Assembly: GCA_022376925.1 (NCBI GenBank)
Contig: JAIOJX010000025.1
Span: 184,697,801-184,761,800 of the forward strand
Origin: Tragulus kanchil
Taxonomy: Eukaryota > Chordata > Mammalia > Artiodactyla > Tragulidae
Length of the DNA: 64,000 nucleotides
Reading direction: 5' to 3'
Program-made: the position numbers and the translations under genes
In this document: in pieces, positions 46,854 through 58,256 of the stretch
Numbering within the stretch: position 1 is the first letter of the stretch
How the letters are laid out: each line of letters opens with the position of its first letter
Notes under the pieces: generated by a model
What the model was told of the DNA's origin: nothing
The model's input: the letters and a program-made list of their open reading frames with translations, nothing else
Database searches by the model: none

Positions 46854-49800
46854 CCTCAAGAGGGGCTTGTTGTCCAAAGCCTCGTTCAGCCCCCTCTCTG
46901 ACTTGGATTAAATTAAGATGGGCCCCCAGCGAAGTGAGGTGGTTCCAGTCTCCAGGGCACTTTTTTCCTCTCGGCTTCCTTCAGAACTCAGTTTCTGGCA
47001 GGTGCGTAAATTCAGGTGGCCTTGTTGCCCGGAATGAAATGCCTTCCTCTTATCTGTGCTTGGCGTCTCCAGGTTTCTTTCCTGTGGACAGGGGCGGCTC
47101 CTCACCGGCACACAGGCTGGGCCCTGGCCGCTCGGAGGGCCCGGGTCCCGTGCTGGGGCGGCCTCCGGGGAGACGGCCCACGCTCTGACTGTCCTGCTGG
47201 ACCTTCCTGAGCGTCAGGGGCTGGGAGCGTCCCTCGGCGTCGGGCCTCGCCGCCGACACGGTGCGTGGACGGCCATCGCTCCCGTGCCGTGTCGGCCGTC
47301 CTTGCCCGCTGCCGGAGGAGCGACGGCTTGTCGTCCTCTTCTGTGACCTCCTCTGCCCCCCTTGCTGTTGAACCACAGCCCAGCTCCCGACAGACGTTTC
47401 TTGGATGAGCTGCCCCTGACGCCTGCCCGCACCTAGAATGTCGTTGTCAGTAAGGATTAATTCAGCAAGCAGGTGTCCTCACCTTGAACCGTGCCGGGCG
47501 TTCGGCCGGGCAGTGGGCCCACGTGCCTGCCTGGAGCTCGGGCACCCGGGGAGAGGACGCGGGTGCTGCTGGAGGTGGGGTGCAGCCCCCAGGAGCCAGG
47601 AGGAAGGAGGGCCTGCCGCTCCCTGGGGGCCGGGGAGGGCTTCTCAGAGGAGCGGGCTTGGGCGGGTGCCGTGGCACCTGCTCCCCGGGCACTGGCGGCC
47701 GACTGGGGGCGTCCCCGGGGCCGTGGGGCTGAGCGGCGAGGGTGGCAGCCCGAGGCTGGTGGGCTGGCAGGAACGGGTCCAGGGGGCAGACTTTAGGCTT
47801 ACCCTGTCTTCAGAAGCCGTGTGACTTGGAGGCCGGCCACGCACAGCTGCCTCCTGGCCGCCGTCCAGCGTCCACCCGCCGCCCCTCGCCAGCACGCCCT
47901 CTCTGGTGCAGCCTCCCCGCCGGCCCCGGCGGAAGGCAGGCGGCCTGAGTGTGGCTTCGCCCTGGGGCGCTGCTGGCCCCGGGGGAGAGGGCTCGAGGGC
48001 CGGCGGCGTGCTCGGCCCACGCGGAGCTTGGTGTTCAGGAATGTTGCGAGCGAAGTTCTCGTTCCCTTTTCCTTTATGTCTCCAGAGGCGGCTCTCTGAG
48101 GCTGGTCTGCAGGGGTAAGGAACCAGGCTGGACTTGGAACCATCGGACCCTCAGCTTCTTCCTAGAAGCGGCCCTGGGGCTGCTCCCCGCTGCCCGCGGC
48201 CGAGGAGAGAAGCCGGCAGACGGAGGCTCCGGACTTGGTCTGACCTTGCTTCCTTCCTCCTGGGCCTCCCTCTGGGCCGCAGAGGAGAAGGGGGCCTCGG
48301 GTTCACTGAACACACTTGTTGCATGTTCGTGTCTGTTCTGGTGTAAGAATGTCCATTTAAATTTATTTTTCTTCGCGTGTGCCGGCTCTTTCTGTGGCTG
48401 AGGTGGAGGAGATGCCCGTGTCCTGTGTCAGACGTGAGCGCAGTGGGGCTTCCCTGCAGCTCCTCCTTCCTTTGCCTGCAGGCCGGCCTGGGAGTGACAC
48501 GGGCTCCCCCCGTTCCTCCTGGGCAGGAGGGCAGCCGAGGCTCCGAGCGGCTGGGCGTCTCACCGCCGTCGGCGGGGGAGTCTCCACGGGCCCTGCTTGC
48601 GGGCCTCGGCTCCGCTCAGTGTGTGTCCGCTCGCGTTTATGGGGATTTTGGGGTTCCGTTTGACCTGTTGGAGTGTCGACGGTGTCTGGATGCTTCTCAT
48701 CACCTTTGACATCCCCAGAGGGGAGCTCTTAACTGTGGGCTAAACATGTTTCTGACTGTATTCTCCTTTTAATTAAAACAGTTTTTAGAATTTTAAAATT
48801 TGTACCCAGGCCTGTCTTCCTGTCGTGAACGCTGTTGTTTGATGACACAGTTCACTTCGTGAGTTTTCCCAGCTCAGGGTCACAGGGACAGTTTGCTGTG
48901 GCCTTTCCTGGCAGGGACGTGTGGCTGCGGACTTGGGCAGCGGACTCCAGCCCCGGAAACCCAGGGCCGTGTGAACTGCAGAGCGTTGGAGACCTGTTCC
49001 CCGTGGCGCGAGGGAATGCCCAGGCCCTCTTGGAGGGTTGAGCAGAGTTTATGCTCTGTGGGTTGGTTGGGGAAGCGCTTTGCTTCGTGTGATACTTTTA
49101 TAATCTCATTTTTGTCTTAAGCAGTAATTTTGTTTGCAGTCTTGTTTGGTACAGTGCATTGTGCATTTGCCTTCCAGGAAAAATTGATAACCAGTTAGTA
49201 TGACTCCATGGTTGAATAATCCTTCCTTACTACTGGGTCCTGTTTCAGGGTTTTATATATAGTTTAGTTTATTTCTGAATTCCGCCTTTGAATTCATTCC
49301 TTCTTCTATTTTTGCTCCATTGCCGCGCTGTGTGACGGGCTCCTTCAGTTTCTGGGAGGGAATGAGGTTACCCCTTCCCTGTTTTCTGCTTTTAATGAAT
49401 TTGCTTTTGCTGAGTGGACACTGAGAGGCAGGCCAGGAGTCCTGAAGGGAGCAGGAGGCTCACGGCAGAGGCTCAGGCAGCGCCCAGGCGGGAGGGGCTA
49501 TCGGTGTTCCCACCGGGCAGCGGGCGTTAGCCGCTTGGCATCTGAAGATAGCAGTCCCGCCCCGGGAGAGCGCTGGGTGGGGGCTGGGGCCTTTCTGCCC
49601 GGGGCACGTCGGGGGTCGGAGCCTTTCTTCTCAGGGCACTGTCTTTAATTTCCCACGCCCTCCAGTGGAGTTGAGATGAGAACCCAGGCATGTCTGCGTC
49701 CAGAGCTCCCTCCATCACGCAGCTCTCTTGTGTGGATCACGCTTACGTGCAGCTCCAGGCGTCTTTAGTTTTTGATGTTTTCAGGCACGGTGGAAGGTGA

Positions 49801-50498
49801 CGTAACGCTCGCCAGGGTCTCCGTCCACGAGCCCTGCGCCCTCGCCCGTGCTCCCCGCCCCAGTCTCAGGCCAGAGAACCCGCGGCGGGGCCTGGGCACC
49901 CCCCCGCCGCTCGGGCTCTCTTCTCGGCAGACATTCCCCAGAGGCTCGCGGCCTGGACCTTTGCCACGAACGAAGCCCTCTGTCCACGCGCGGAGCCTCG
50001 TGACGGGGTCAGCCCTGGAGGTCCCCGCTGTGCTGCTGAGCCGCAGCCTGGCCCCGGCCCCTTTTGTTGGCCTGAGCCTAGGCCCTTCCGTGGGGAAGGG
50101 GACACTCGCCCTGCCTCGAAGGCCTGGCACGGCGGCTGACCCCGCTGAGGGCACGGCTGGCTGTGTTCGTCTGCCTCGCTGCGCCTGGCGTCCGCGGTTC
50201 ACCTTGTGTCCTGTTTCGATGCAGCCGTCCTGAGCCTCGCGCCGTCTCACACGAGGTGCGCCTGGACGTGGGCGTGGGTCATGCGTTCACGTAGCTTTGA
50301 CAGAGGTTATCGCCTGTTGGTCAGTTGGAAACCGCGCGCCTCGAGGACCTTCCCGCTGCCGGCGCAGCCCTCCTGCTCGCGGGGCTACCCTGGGCACCGC
50401 AGGCCTGCCTGGAGGGAGCTTTATAGCTCTGGCAGAAGCATGTGGACACTCCAGCCGCTGGTCCTGAATCTATACTTTGGTACGGAGGACTTGTCTTT
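46854..50498. other. TBC1D14: TBC1D14 intron 1, unique segment
   Basis: GC-rich to about 48,650, then AT-rich patches at 48720-48840 and 49080-49420. No exon, SINE or duplication could be recognised. Confidence 0.5.
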
Positions 50499-50752
50499 CA
50501 AGGGCTCCTCTTTTTTTTTTTTAATTAATTAATTAATTTTTTTTAATTTTTTTTTTTTTTTTTAGCCACTTCTATTGGTCTTTCATTTATTTGTGCTCCA
50601 GACCTCTGGCTCGGTAATTGGACACATGGGTCCAGCCACTCCGCGGCTCGTGGGATCTTCCCAGGCCAGGGATCGAAGCGGCGCCCCTTGCACTGCAAGG
50701 CGGTGTCCTTACCCACTGAACCACCAGGGAAGCCCTCAAGGGCTCCTCTTTT
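50499..50752 (-). mobile_element. CHR-type SINE with 16-bp target-site duplication
   Basis: An inverted SINE starts with a poly-T/AT-rich tail and ends CCACTGAACCACCAGGGAAG. It is flanked by perfect 16-bp direct repeats CAAGGGCTCCTCTTTT at 50499-50514 and 50737-50752, the mark of L1-mediated insertion. It shares the CACTTCTATTGGTCTTTCAT section with the elements near 57,247 and 62,420. The insertion lies 118 bp upstream of the TBC1D14 exon 2 boundary. Confidence 0.92.
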
Positions 50753-50870
50753 AAAGGGGGGCCCAGAATGTGGGGGGCCTAGAATGTTTGAACTCCTGTG
50801 CGTCAGAGGCGTTGACCTTTGGCTTTTCTATCCACTGCCTTAATTCCCCTTTGTGTGTCCTTTTCACTAG

Positions 50871-51612
50871 TTTTACCTTGGACCAAGATGACTGATGGAA
50901 ACCTTTCCGCCTCTACAAATGGCGTAGCCCTGGTGGGCATTCTGGACGGTCAGCCGGGAACCCACGCTGGGCACCCGCCGCACGTGCCTCTGAAGGCGCC
51001 GCGGTCCCTCTCGCTGCCCGAGGGCGGGCCCCCGCTGAAACCCGGTGCTTCCGAAGACCGGCGCAGCCTGAAGTCGGTGGACTCGGGCATCCCCACCCTA
51101 GAGATCGGCCACCCGGAGCCCGTCCCCTGCAGCGCGGTCCACGTGCAGAGGCGGAAGCAGTCCGCGTCCGAGCTCCTGCCCGAGCGCGCCTGCCAGAGCG
51201 CGTGCCCGCTGCCCTCCTGCGCGCCCCCGGCCCCCGCCGGCGCCGAGTGCGAGCCGCGCGTGCGCAAGTCCTCCACCTTCCCCAGGACGGGCTACGACGC
51301 GGTGAGCCTCTGCCGGCCCGCCGCCCGGGCCCTGAGCCGCAGCGACCATGCCTCGGCCTGCAGCGTGTCCAGCCTCGGCACGGAGCTGTCCGCCGCGCTG
51401 TCCGTCAGCCACGAGGACAGCTTGGACCTCGTGGTCACGAGCAGCTCCAGTGCCATCGTGACCCTGGAGAACGACGACGACCCGCCGTTCTCGGACGTCA
51501 CCTTGAGCGCCGCCCAGGAGCCCCGGGACCTGCGCCCGCGGGACGGCGTCGAGGACGCGGAGGAGGGGAGGAAGCGGAAGATCCTGGGGCCGTTCGGTCA
51601 CTTCTTCAGCAG
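50871..51612 (+). other. TBC1D14: TBC1D14 exon 2 (17-nt 5' UTR + coding)
   Basis: The exon follows TGTGTCCTTTTCACTAG (AG at 50869-50870) and ends at AG|GTAACG (donor at 51613). The 17 nt before the ATG are the end of the 5' UTR. The single coding block of about 725 bp fits the large N-terminal exon of TBC1D14. Confidence 0.88.
50888..51612 (+). CDS. TBC1D14: TBC1D14 N-terminal coding exon (residues 1-242), partial CDS
   Basis: TBC1D14 is a TBC-domain protein that binds activated RAB11 and, through its N-terminal half, the TRAPP complex. It works on recycling endosomes and Golgi traffic and restrains starvation-induced autophagy. The exon gives MTDGNLSASTNGVALVGILD at residues 1-20. It is followed by SVDSGIPTLEIG (63-74), RRKQSASELLPERA (88-101), RKSSTFPRTGYD (126-137), SVSSLGTELS (159-168) and DLVVTSSSSAIVTLENDDDP (180-199). 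It ends KILGPFGHFFSR (231-242), the last codon split AG|G. All these blocks match human TBC1D14 as I remember it. The region is Ser/Pro-rich, without a transmembrane segment. The catalytic-fold TBC domain lies in later exons outside the window. The start has A at -3. The frame stays open upstream into the intron, but the acceptor at 50870 fixes the exon border. Confidence 0.95.
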
Positions 51613-52120
51613 GTAACGCCGTCCAGACCCGCTGCGCTGTTGGTCTCGCGGGAGGCGCGTCGTGTGCTTCCTGCCCGCGGAGCCCAGGCCGGCCTGCAGA
51701 TAATCAGGCCGGCCCGGCATCCGGCATCCTGTGGACGGGGCGGGCGCGGGGGTGTCGGCGATCCCGGGGCTGGACTCCTCCCTGCTGGCTGTCGCTTCCG
51801 TGTCCCTGGCTCCCGTGCACGTCTCTTGTCACTTCCTGGCCTCCGATCTGCTGTGGCTGACGGTGACCGCACGCGTCCACGCTCTCCACGTCCGGTGTGT
51901 TCGTCAGCTTCCCCTCCGAGGGGCCCTCGCTGGTGGTAGCTGGAGCTTCTGGGGCCACGTGGGGCGGCTGGTGGGGGCGGTGGTCCGCTGGTCCCTCTGG
52001 GCCGCCCTGCTCCCCTGGGCGCGTGTGTCGGGGCGCCCTGGTGTGGCCTCTGCTGAGGCGCGTGCCGTCTGCCCGCAGGAGGGCCGGGCCGGCCGCTCTC
52101 CTCGGCTCCGCGGTGCCTGC

Positions 52121-54110
52121 CCGCCGGGCGCCGAGCCGGGGCTGCTGGGTCCCGTGCCTCGCTCGCTCCGGCCTGGCAGCCGCTCCTGTCCTCACAGCTC
52201 GTCTCAGCTCGGCCCTCGGCGGGGCCGCCGGGTAGCACGGCGGGCTGCGGGGGGCGGGCAGCCGGGCTGGAAGTGGACCCCTTTGCGAGTCACAGGCAGG
52301 CGCGGGCTCCCGGCTCGAGTGCGGGGAGGAGGACCGGCTTTCTGGAGCGCGTGGGCAGGCCGGCCGCCGGCCCCTCCGCGGCTCTGGAGGCCCCGCCCAA
52401 GGCCTAGCAGGTGGGACCACGTCTGTGTCGGCCGGGCACCCCGCCCGTGCCTGTCGCGGAGCCCGCGCTGGGCGCCTTGTGGGACTGGGAGCCCCTCCGA
52501 GACGGTGTGGCGTGCTGACTGCCGTCGGCTGGGACCCCCGTGGCTGGGCACCCACGTCCACTCGCGGCTGTGGCTGCTGTGTCATCTCCCGAAGGCGGGG
52601 GCGTCTTGGCTGAGCCCGAGGCCGGTCCTGAGTGGGAAGGCCTCCAGAGTGGGCTCTGGTTTCATGGAACACCCCTGCTCTGCGTGCACCCGTGCGTGGG
52701 TGGCGCTCTGTCCCCAGGAGAACTCCAAGCCTTGATGACCCCCCGGCTGCCTGCAGTGGAGGAGCCTGCTCCGGGGCAGCCCCCGGGCCCCTGCGGCCAC
52801 AGCGCTGAGGGCCCTGCAGCTCCTTGTCGGGCGGCCGCACGGTCACCTCTGCTCAGGTCCGTGGTTCTGACATCCCGCTGTGTCCCATCCCAGAGCTCCG
52901 GGGTCAGTCTTGCGGGAATGCCTTGGAGACCTCAGGATTTTAGAACCACCTGGGGTTCTTGGCAGATTTGGGAACCTTGCTCGAAAATGGAGGCGGCTGG
53001 GAGACTGCCCGGAGGAGGGAGCGTCGCAGAGGCGCAGGCGGGCGCGGGACCCCCGGGCTGGCGGGGCAGAGTCAGGAGTGGAGGCGGCGGAGGCCAGCCC
53101 GCCCGAGCACGTCCCAGTCCCCGCCGGGCGCCGAGCCGGGCTGCTGGGTCCCGTGCCTCGCCGCTCCGGCCTGGCAGCCGCTCCTGTCCTCACAGCTCGC
53201 TCAGCTCGGCCCTCGGCGGGGCCGCCGGGTAGCACGGCGGGCTGCGGGGGGCGGGCAGCCGGGCTGGAAGTGGACCCCTTTGCGAGTCACAGGCAGGCGC
53301 GGGCTCCCGGCTCGAGTGCGGGGAGGAGGACCGGCTTTCTGGAGCGCGTGGGCAGGCCGGCCGCCGGCCCCTCCGCGGCTCTGGAGGCCCCGCCCAAGGC
53401 CTAGCAGGTGGGACCACGTCTGTGTCGGCCGGGCACCCCGCCCGTGCCTGTCGCGGAGCCCGCGCTGGGCGCCTTGTGGGACTGGGAGCCCCTCCGAGAC
53501 GGTGTGGCGTGCTGACTGCCGTCGGCTGGGACCCCCGTGGCTGGGCACCCACGTCCACTCGCGGCTGTGGCTGCTGTGTCATCTCCCGAAGGCGGGGGCG
53601 TCTTGGCTGAGCCCGAGGCCGGTCCTGAGTGGGAAGGCCTCCAGAGTGGGCTCTGGTTTCATGGAACACCCCTGCTCTGCGTGCACCCGTGCGTGGGTGG
53701 CGCTCTGTCCCCAGGAGAACTCCAAGCCTTGATGACCCCCCGGCTGCCTGCAGTGGAGGAGCCTGCTCCGGGGCAGCCCCCGGGCCCCTGCGGCCACAGC
53801 GCTGAGGGCCCTGCAGCTCCTTGTCGGGCGGCCGCACGGTCACCTCTGCTCAGGTCCGTGGTTCTGACATCCCGCTGTGTCCCATCCCAGAGCTCCGGGG
53901 TCAGTCTTGCGGGAATGCCTTGGAGACCTCAGGATTTTAGAACCACCTGGGGTTCTTGGCAGATTTGGGAACCTTGCTCGAAAATGGAGGCGGCTGGGAG
54001 ACTGCCCGGAGGAGGGAGCGTCGCAGAGGCGCAGGCGGGCGCGGGACCCCCGGGCTGGCGGGGCAGAGTCAGGAGTGGAGGCGAGCGGGAGGGCCAGCCC
54101 GCCCGAGCAC
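52121..54110. repeat. Tandem duplication D13, 1000/997-bp unit
   Basis: Copies are 52121-53110 and 53121-54110. The second copy begins with small deletions in GC-rich text (GAGCCGGGGCTG versus GAGCCGGGCTG, CTCGCTCGCTCC versus CTCGCCGCTCC), and the first copy shows errors in its last 30 bp. The shortest of the units. Its last 280 bp or so occurs a third time in D14. Confidence 0.94.
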
Positions 54111-56032
54111 GGTCCCCCATGGTCCCCCGGAGCCCAGGGCCCGTCTGAGCCTTCGCCTCCTGCTCCACACAGGCTGCGGTGAGCTCCTCGCCGGCCGAGT
54201 CCACTCTGCGCTCAGGCCCCCGCCCCTGGGAGCTGGGCGCGCGGCGCGGGCCGGGGGACGGCTCTGGTGTGTGCGCGCGGGCGGGGCGCTGACGTCAGGC
54301 CGTGGGATCCGTGCGCGCCGTCCTCCTACTGGCTGTGGGGCCGTGGCGCGGCACCCCGTCTCCAGCCTCAGGTGGCTCTAGACCGCTGCGCAGGCTTGCC
54401 CGACGGGAAGCGCTGGACGCCCTCCCTGGCTCTCCACACGCCCGCGCTGCCCGGCCGCCACCGTAAGCACGGGCATCCCCGAGCGCCTCCTCTGCAGCGT
54501 CCCTGTTCTTGTCCCTGTGTTGTGCTTTCCTGTGGTCAGTCCAGTAACGGAAGGGGTCAGGGCTTCTCCTCTCCGGCTCTGCTGACCGCTGGGACGCGTG
54601 AACCTCTGGCGGAGGCCGCCCTGGGCACCGAGAGCCTTGGCCTGTCCCCTCTGGAGGCCCGCGGCCCCTTCCCGCGGGGCAGCCGGCAGCCCGCGGCCCG
54701 GGCGGGTCCCGGAGGGCCGGCCCGAGCCGGGGCTCGCGAGGGGGCAGTCCCCCGACTGCTGAGAGCTCCTGCGCTCGCAGGTGGTCAGTACTGGCATTTA
54801 ATTGCTACTTTGAATGACCGTCACTAGTTTTTTACATGTATATTTTTTATTAAACTGCGGTTGATTTTCGGCATTAGTTTCACGGATTCAGTACTTTAAT
54901 AGACCTACGCTGTTTAATTAAACTGGCCCCGGTTGATTTTCGGGCGGCCGCACGGTCACCTCTGCTCAGGTCCGTGGTTCTGACATCCCGCTGTGTCCCA
55001 TCCCAGAGCTCCGGGGTCAGTCTTGCGGGAATGCCTTGGAGACCTCAGGATTTTAGAACCACCTGGGGTTCTTGGCAGATTTGGGAACCTTGCTCGAAAA
55101 TGGAGGCGGCTGGGAGACTGCCCGGAGGAGGGAGCGTCGCAGAGGCGCAGGCGGGCGCGGGACCCCCGGGCTGGCGGGGCAGAGTCAGGAGTGGAGGCGA
55201 GCGGGAGGGCCAGCCCGCCCGAGCACGGTCCCCCATGGTCCCCCGGAGCCCAGGGCCCGTCTGAGCCTTCGCCTCCTGCTCCACACAGGCTGCGGTGAGC
55301 TCCTCGCCGGCCGAGTCCACTCTGCGCTCAGGCCCCCGCCCCTGGGAGCTGGGCGCGCGGCGCGGGCCGGGGGACGGCTCTGGTGTGTGCGCGCGGGCGG
55401 GGCGCTGACGTCAGGCCGTGGGATCCGTGCGCGCCGTCCTCCTACTGGCTGTGGGGCCGTGGCGCGGCACCCCGTCTCCAGCCTCAGGTGGCTCTAGACC
55501 GCTGCGCAGGCTTGCCCGACGGGAAGCGCTGGACGCCCTCCCTGGCTCTCCACACGCCCGCGCTGCCCGGCCGCCACCGTAAGCACGGGCATCCCCGAGC
55601 GCCTCCTCTGCAGCGTCCCTGTTCTTGTCCCTGTGTTGTGCTTTCCTGTGGTCAGTCCAGTAACGGAAGGGGTCAGGGCTTCTCCTCTCCGGCTCTGCTG
55701 ACCGCTGGGACGCGTGAACCTCTGGCGGAGGCCGCCCTGGGCACCGAGAGCCTTGGCCTGTCCCCTCTGGAGGCCCGCGGCCCCTTCCCGCGGGGCAGCC
55801 GGCAGCCCGCGGCCCGGGCGGGTCCCGGAGGGCCGGCCCGAGCCGGGGCTCGCGAGGGGGCAGTCCCCCGACTGCTGAGAGCTCCTGCGCTCGCAGGTGG
55901 TCAGTACTGGCATTTAATTGCTACTTTGAATGACCGTCACTAGTTTTTTACATGTATATTTTTTATTAAACTGCGGTTGATTTTCGGCATTAGTTTCACG
56001 GATTCAGTACTTTAATAGACCTACGCTGTTTA
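53824..56032. repeat. Tandem duplication D14, 1116-bp unit
   Basis: Copies are 53824-54916 and 54940-56032, with a constant offset of 1116. The 23 junction bases (54917-54939) contain ATTAAACTG and GGTTGATTTTC, echoing 54850-54875. This looks like an extra, damaged partial repeat of the unit end. Confidence 0.94.
54230..54480 (+). promoter_or_regulatory. TBC1D14: CpG-dense patch with GC box, perfect CRE and donor (copy +1116)
   Basis: Dense CpG sequence carries GGGCGGGGC at about 54280-54288 and the full palindromic CRE TGACGTCA at 54290-54297. A CACC|GTAAGC splice-donor-like site lies at 54464. This layout could mark an internal promoter for a shorter TBC1D14 transcript lacking the N-terminal exon. 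The same elements recur at 55396-55413 and 55580 through D14. No transcript evidence is available from sequence alone. Confidence 0.4.
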
Positions 56033-57171
56033 AAGCTGTTGTAAATCCTGGCGCCCTTCTGCTGATGTAGAAGGTTCTGCGCAGATCCTCAGCTTGCCCA
56101 GAAGGGTGGGGCTGTGTCGAGGGTCCTCTGAGCCCAGAGCCGCGCCGCAGCCTCCGCCGGAGAGCAGGCGCAGCCGGCGGGGAGCTGGGGAGCACCTGGC
56201 GCTCCCCGGGAGTCGGGCCGGGGTCTCCGTGGAGCCAGGGCTGGGGCTTGGCTCTGGTCTGGGAGGTGGGGGTGCCGCTGACCGCTTCTGTCTTCCGCGC
56301 AGAGGAGACGACGGGTGTGTCCTCCGCTGAGAAGAAGCTCGCGCTTGAGCGTGAGGGGAGCGGCCGAGTGCCCACTGGGGCGGAGGGGACAGCCTGCGGC
56401 GGCCGGGAGGCGTGGGGCCCCCGCCGGGTTTAAAGGGCTGGGACGACGCGTTTCCGCGTTGCGGGTCTGCTCCCTGCCCCGCCGAGCGCCCCTCCGGCCC
56501 AGACTGTGTCTGCCCCGCCCTGGCCTCGGTGTGTTCAGAGGTGGAGACGGGGGAGGGGTTGGTGGGTGGGAGCGAGAGCCGTGAGACCCGAGGCTGGCCC
56601 CATTCTGCCGCCTCTGACCCGTGCGACCTCAGGACGCTTCCCCAGGCTCAGGGACCCCAGGGTGTGCGGAGTGACGGGGTCGGCAGTCCCTCTTGAAAGG
56701 GCTGGCGTGGGGGCAGAGCACACGCCCGCTCTGTGCAGGTGGGGCTCGAGGGGTGCTCTCTGCTTCTGTTGGGTTTCACGTGAGGGCCTGCTGTGCGACA
56801 AAGCGCGAAACCACTGGCTTAGGGAGGAAGAAATCTTTAGGTGGACACTTTGGTTTGGTGTGAAGGTTCTCTGCTACAATTTCCAGGCGTCTGACCTGGG
56901 CATCTGGGGTTGGATCGTCTGCAAGGCGGCGTGAGCGGAGCACGCTTGCTCCCTGCTTTCTGCTCAGGGAGGGGAGCAGCCCACAGAGGCCCGCGGCGCC
57001 GGAGCCCTCGGGCGGGGAGGGATGGGCAGGGTCCGGCGCCCACGGGGCGCCGCGCTCGTCAAGGCTCTGCGGCCACTTGGTTTCATCTTCGGCGGCCACA
57101 CGGGAGCGCGTGGGTGGTTGATGCTGCGGGCTGGCTTGTCGGTGCTTCTAGGGGCCTTCCTGCGCTGGGGA

Positions 57172-57507
57172 AGCCAGAGACTTAAACATTTATTTTATTT
57201 ATCTTTTGGGGGTCGGGTTGGGGAGGGAGGGGAGCGGGCGGGCCACTTCTGTTGGTCTTTCTCTATTTTCATCTGTCTTTGTTCTTTGGCTCCTGTGGGC
57301 CTCCCATCGCGGTGGCGTCTGTCGCTGCAGAGTGTTGGCTCTGGGCGCATGCGCTCCAGAGCTCCGGCTCGGTCATTGGACACATCGGTCCAGCCGCTCC
57401 GCGGCACGTGGGATCTTCCCAGGCCAGGGCTCGATCCGGCGCCCCTTGCACTGCAAGGCGGTGTCCTTACCCACTGGGCCACCAGGGAAGCCCAGCCAGA
57501 GAGTTAA
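57172..57507 (-). mobile_element. CHR-type SINE, minus strand, with target-site duplication
   Basis: The body contains CTTCTGTTGGTCTTTCTCTA, TTTGTTCTTTGGCTCCTGTG, CGCATGCGCTCCAGAGCTCC, GCCCCTTGCACTGCAAGGCG and CCACTGGGCCACCAGGGAAG. Flanking 14-bp repeats AGCCAGAGA(C/G)TTAA at 57172-57185 and 57494-57507 differ at one base. Same subfamily as the elements at 50499 and 62400. Confidence 0.88.
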
Positions 57508-58256
57508 GAAGGTGTGTTTCCCAGAGTTGCTTGCAGCTAGGGGTCCTGGGAGGCGTTTGGTCCCGTTTATGGAAGACTGGCGACAGACGTTAGGCTCCGA
57601 CCGCTTCTCTTCCCCCTGGACTGTCTTCTGCTGCCTGCTGACGTCACAGGGAGGGGAGGCTGGCCTGAGGTGTCAGCCCCGTGTCCTTCCTCCCCTGTGT
57701 GTGGGGCAGCCGTGGGGAGGAGGTGGCTGCACTCTGTGTCCCGGTGGGGCAGCCCCGTGGCTCTGCAGCTCCGTCCCCCGGCGGCAGCGCGGCTGTGGCG
57801 GCTCCCCTGGTGCGCCCGTGGTGTCGTTGGGGAGCCGATCCTGGGCCCAGGTTAGAGCCAGCCGCTCCAGCTCTTGCAGCGACTTGAAATCATCTTACCT
57901 CCTTGAGTTCAGTCCCTTTCTACTTAACATTCCGAGAGAGGCTGGTGTGCTCTGCTCGGCAGGCGGGTTCAGGTCCGTGCCGCCGGCGTCCTCACTTCCT
58001 GGGGAGGAAACCCTGGCCGGAGGTGGTTCCGTGGCTCCGCAGCATGCGGAGGTGAAGTGGGCTTTGGACTCTGAACGCAGGCATCTTCTCTGGAAAGCAG
58101 AGGTTCCGGCTGCAGGGCTGGCTGGGCTCGATGGGGAGGGACGGACGTGGATGGGGGCGCCCAGCACGTGGCAGGCATGTGCGCAGCTATATATTTGCTT
58201 ACTTTCCCCCCTGACTCTAGGATTCTACTGCTTTGACCATTTTTAGAATTGGTGTC

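Larger units (their letters stand above)
39465..50870 (+). other. TBC1D14: TBC1D14 intron 1 (inferred)
   Basis: Runs from the GTAAGG donor in the CpG island to the TTTTCACTAG acceptor. Beyond the island it contains MIR pieces (about 41890-41975, 42110-42230, 45010-45185), CHR-type SINEs, duplications D11 and D12, and AT-rich stretches at 48720-48840 and 49080-49420. I saw no further exon. If transcription starts elsewhere in the island the 5' boundary would move. Confidence 0.6.

Noticed and set aside
50819..50887. Upstream in-frame ATG giving a 23-residue hydrophobic N-terminal extension of TBC1D14
   Set aside because: It lies before the splice acceptor at 50870, in intron sequence; the known protein starts at MTDG (50888).
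51704..53843. Long minus-strand frames of 217-380 residues in TBC1D14 intron 2
   Set aside because: They span duplication D13 and read only low-complexity Pro/Arg/Gly sequence opposite intron.
56033..58256. Search for the next TBC1D14 exon (NLLARK...) in the remaining intron
   Set aside because: No matching frame with splice borders was seen here or in 60537-64000.
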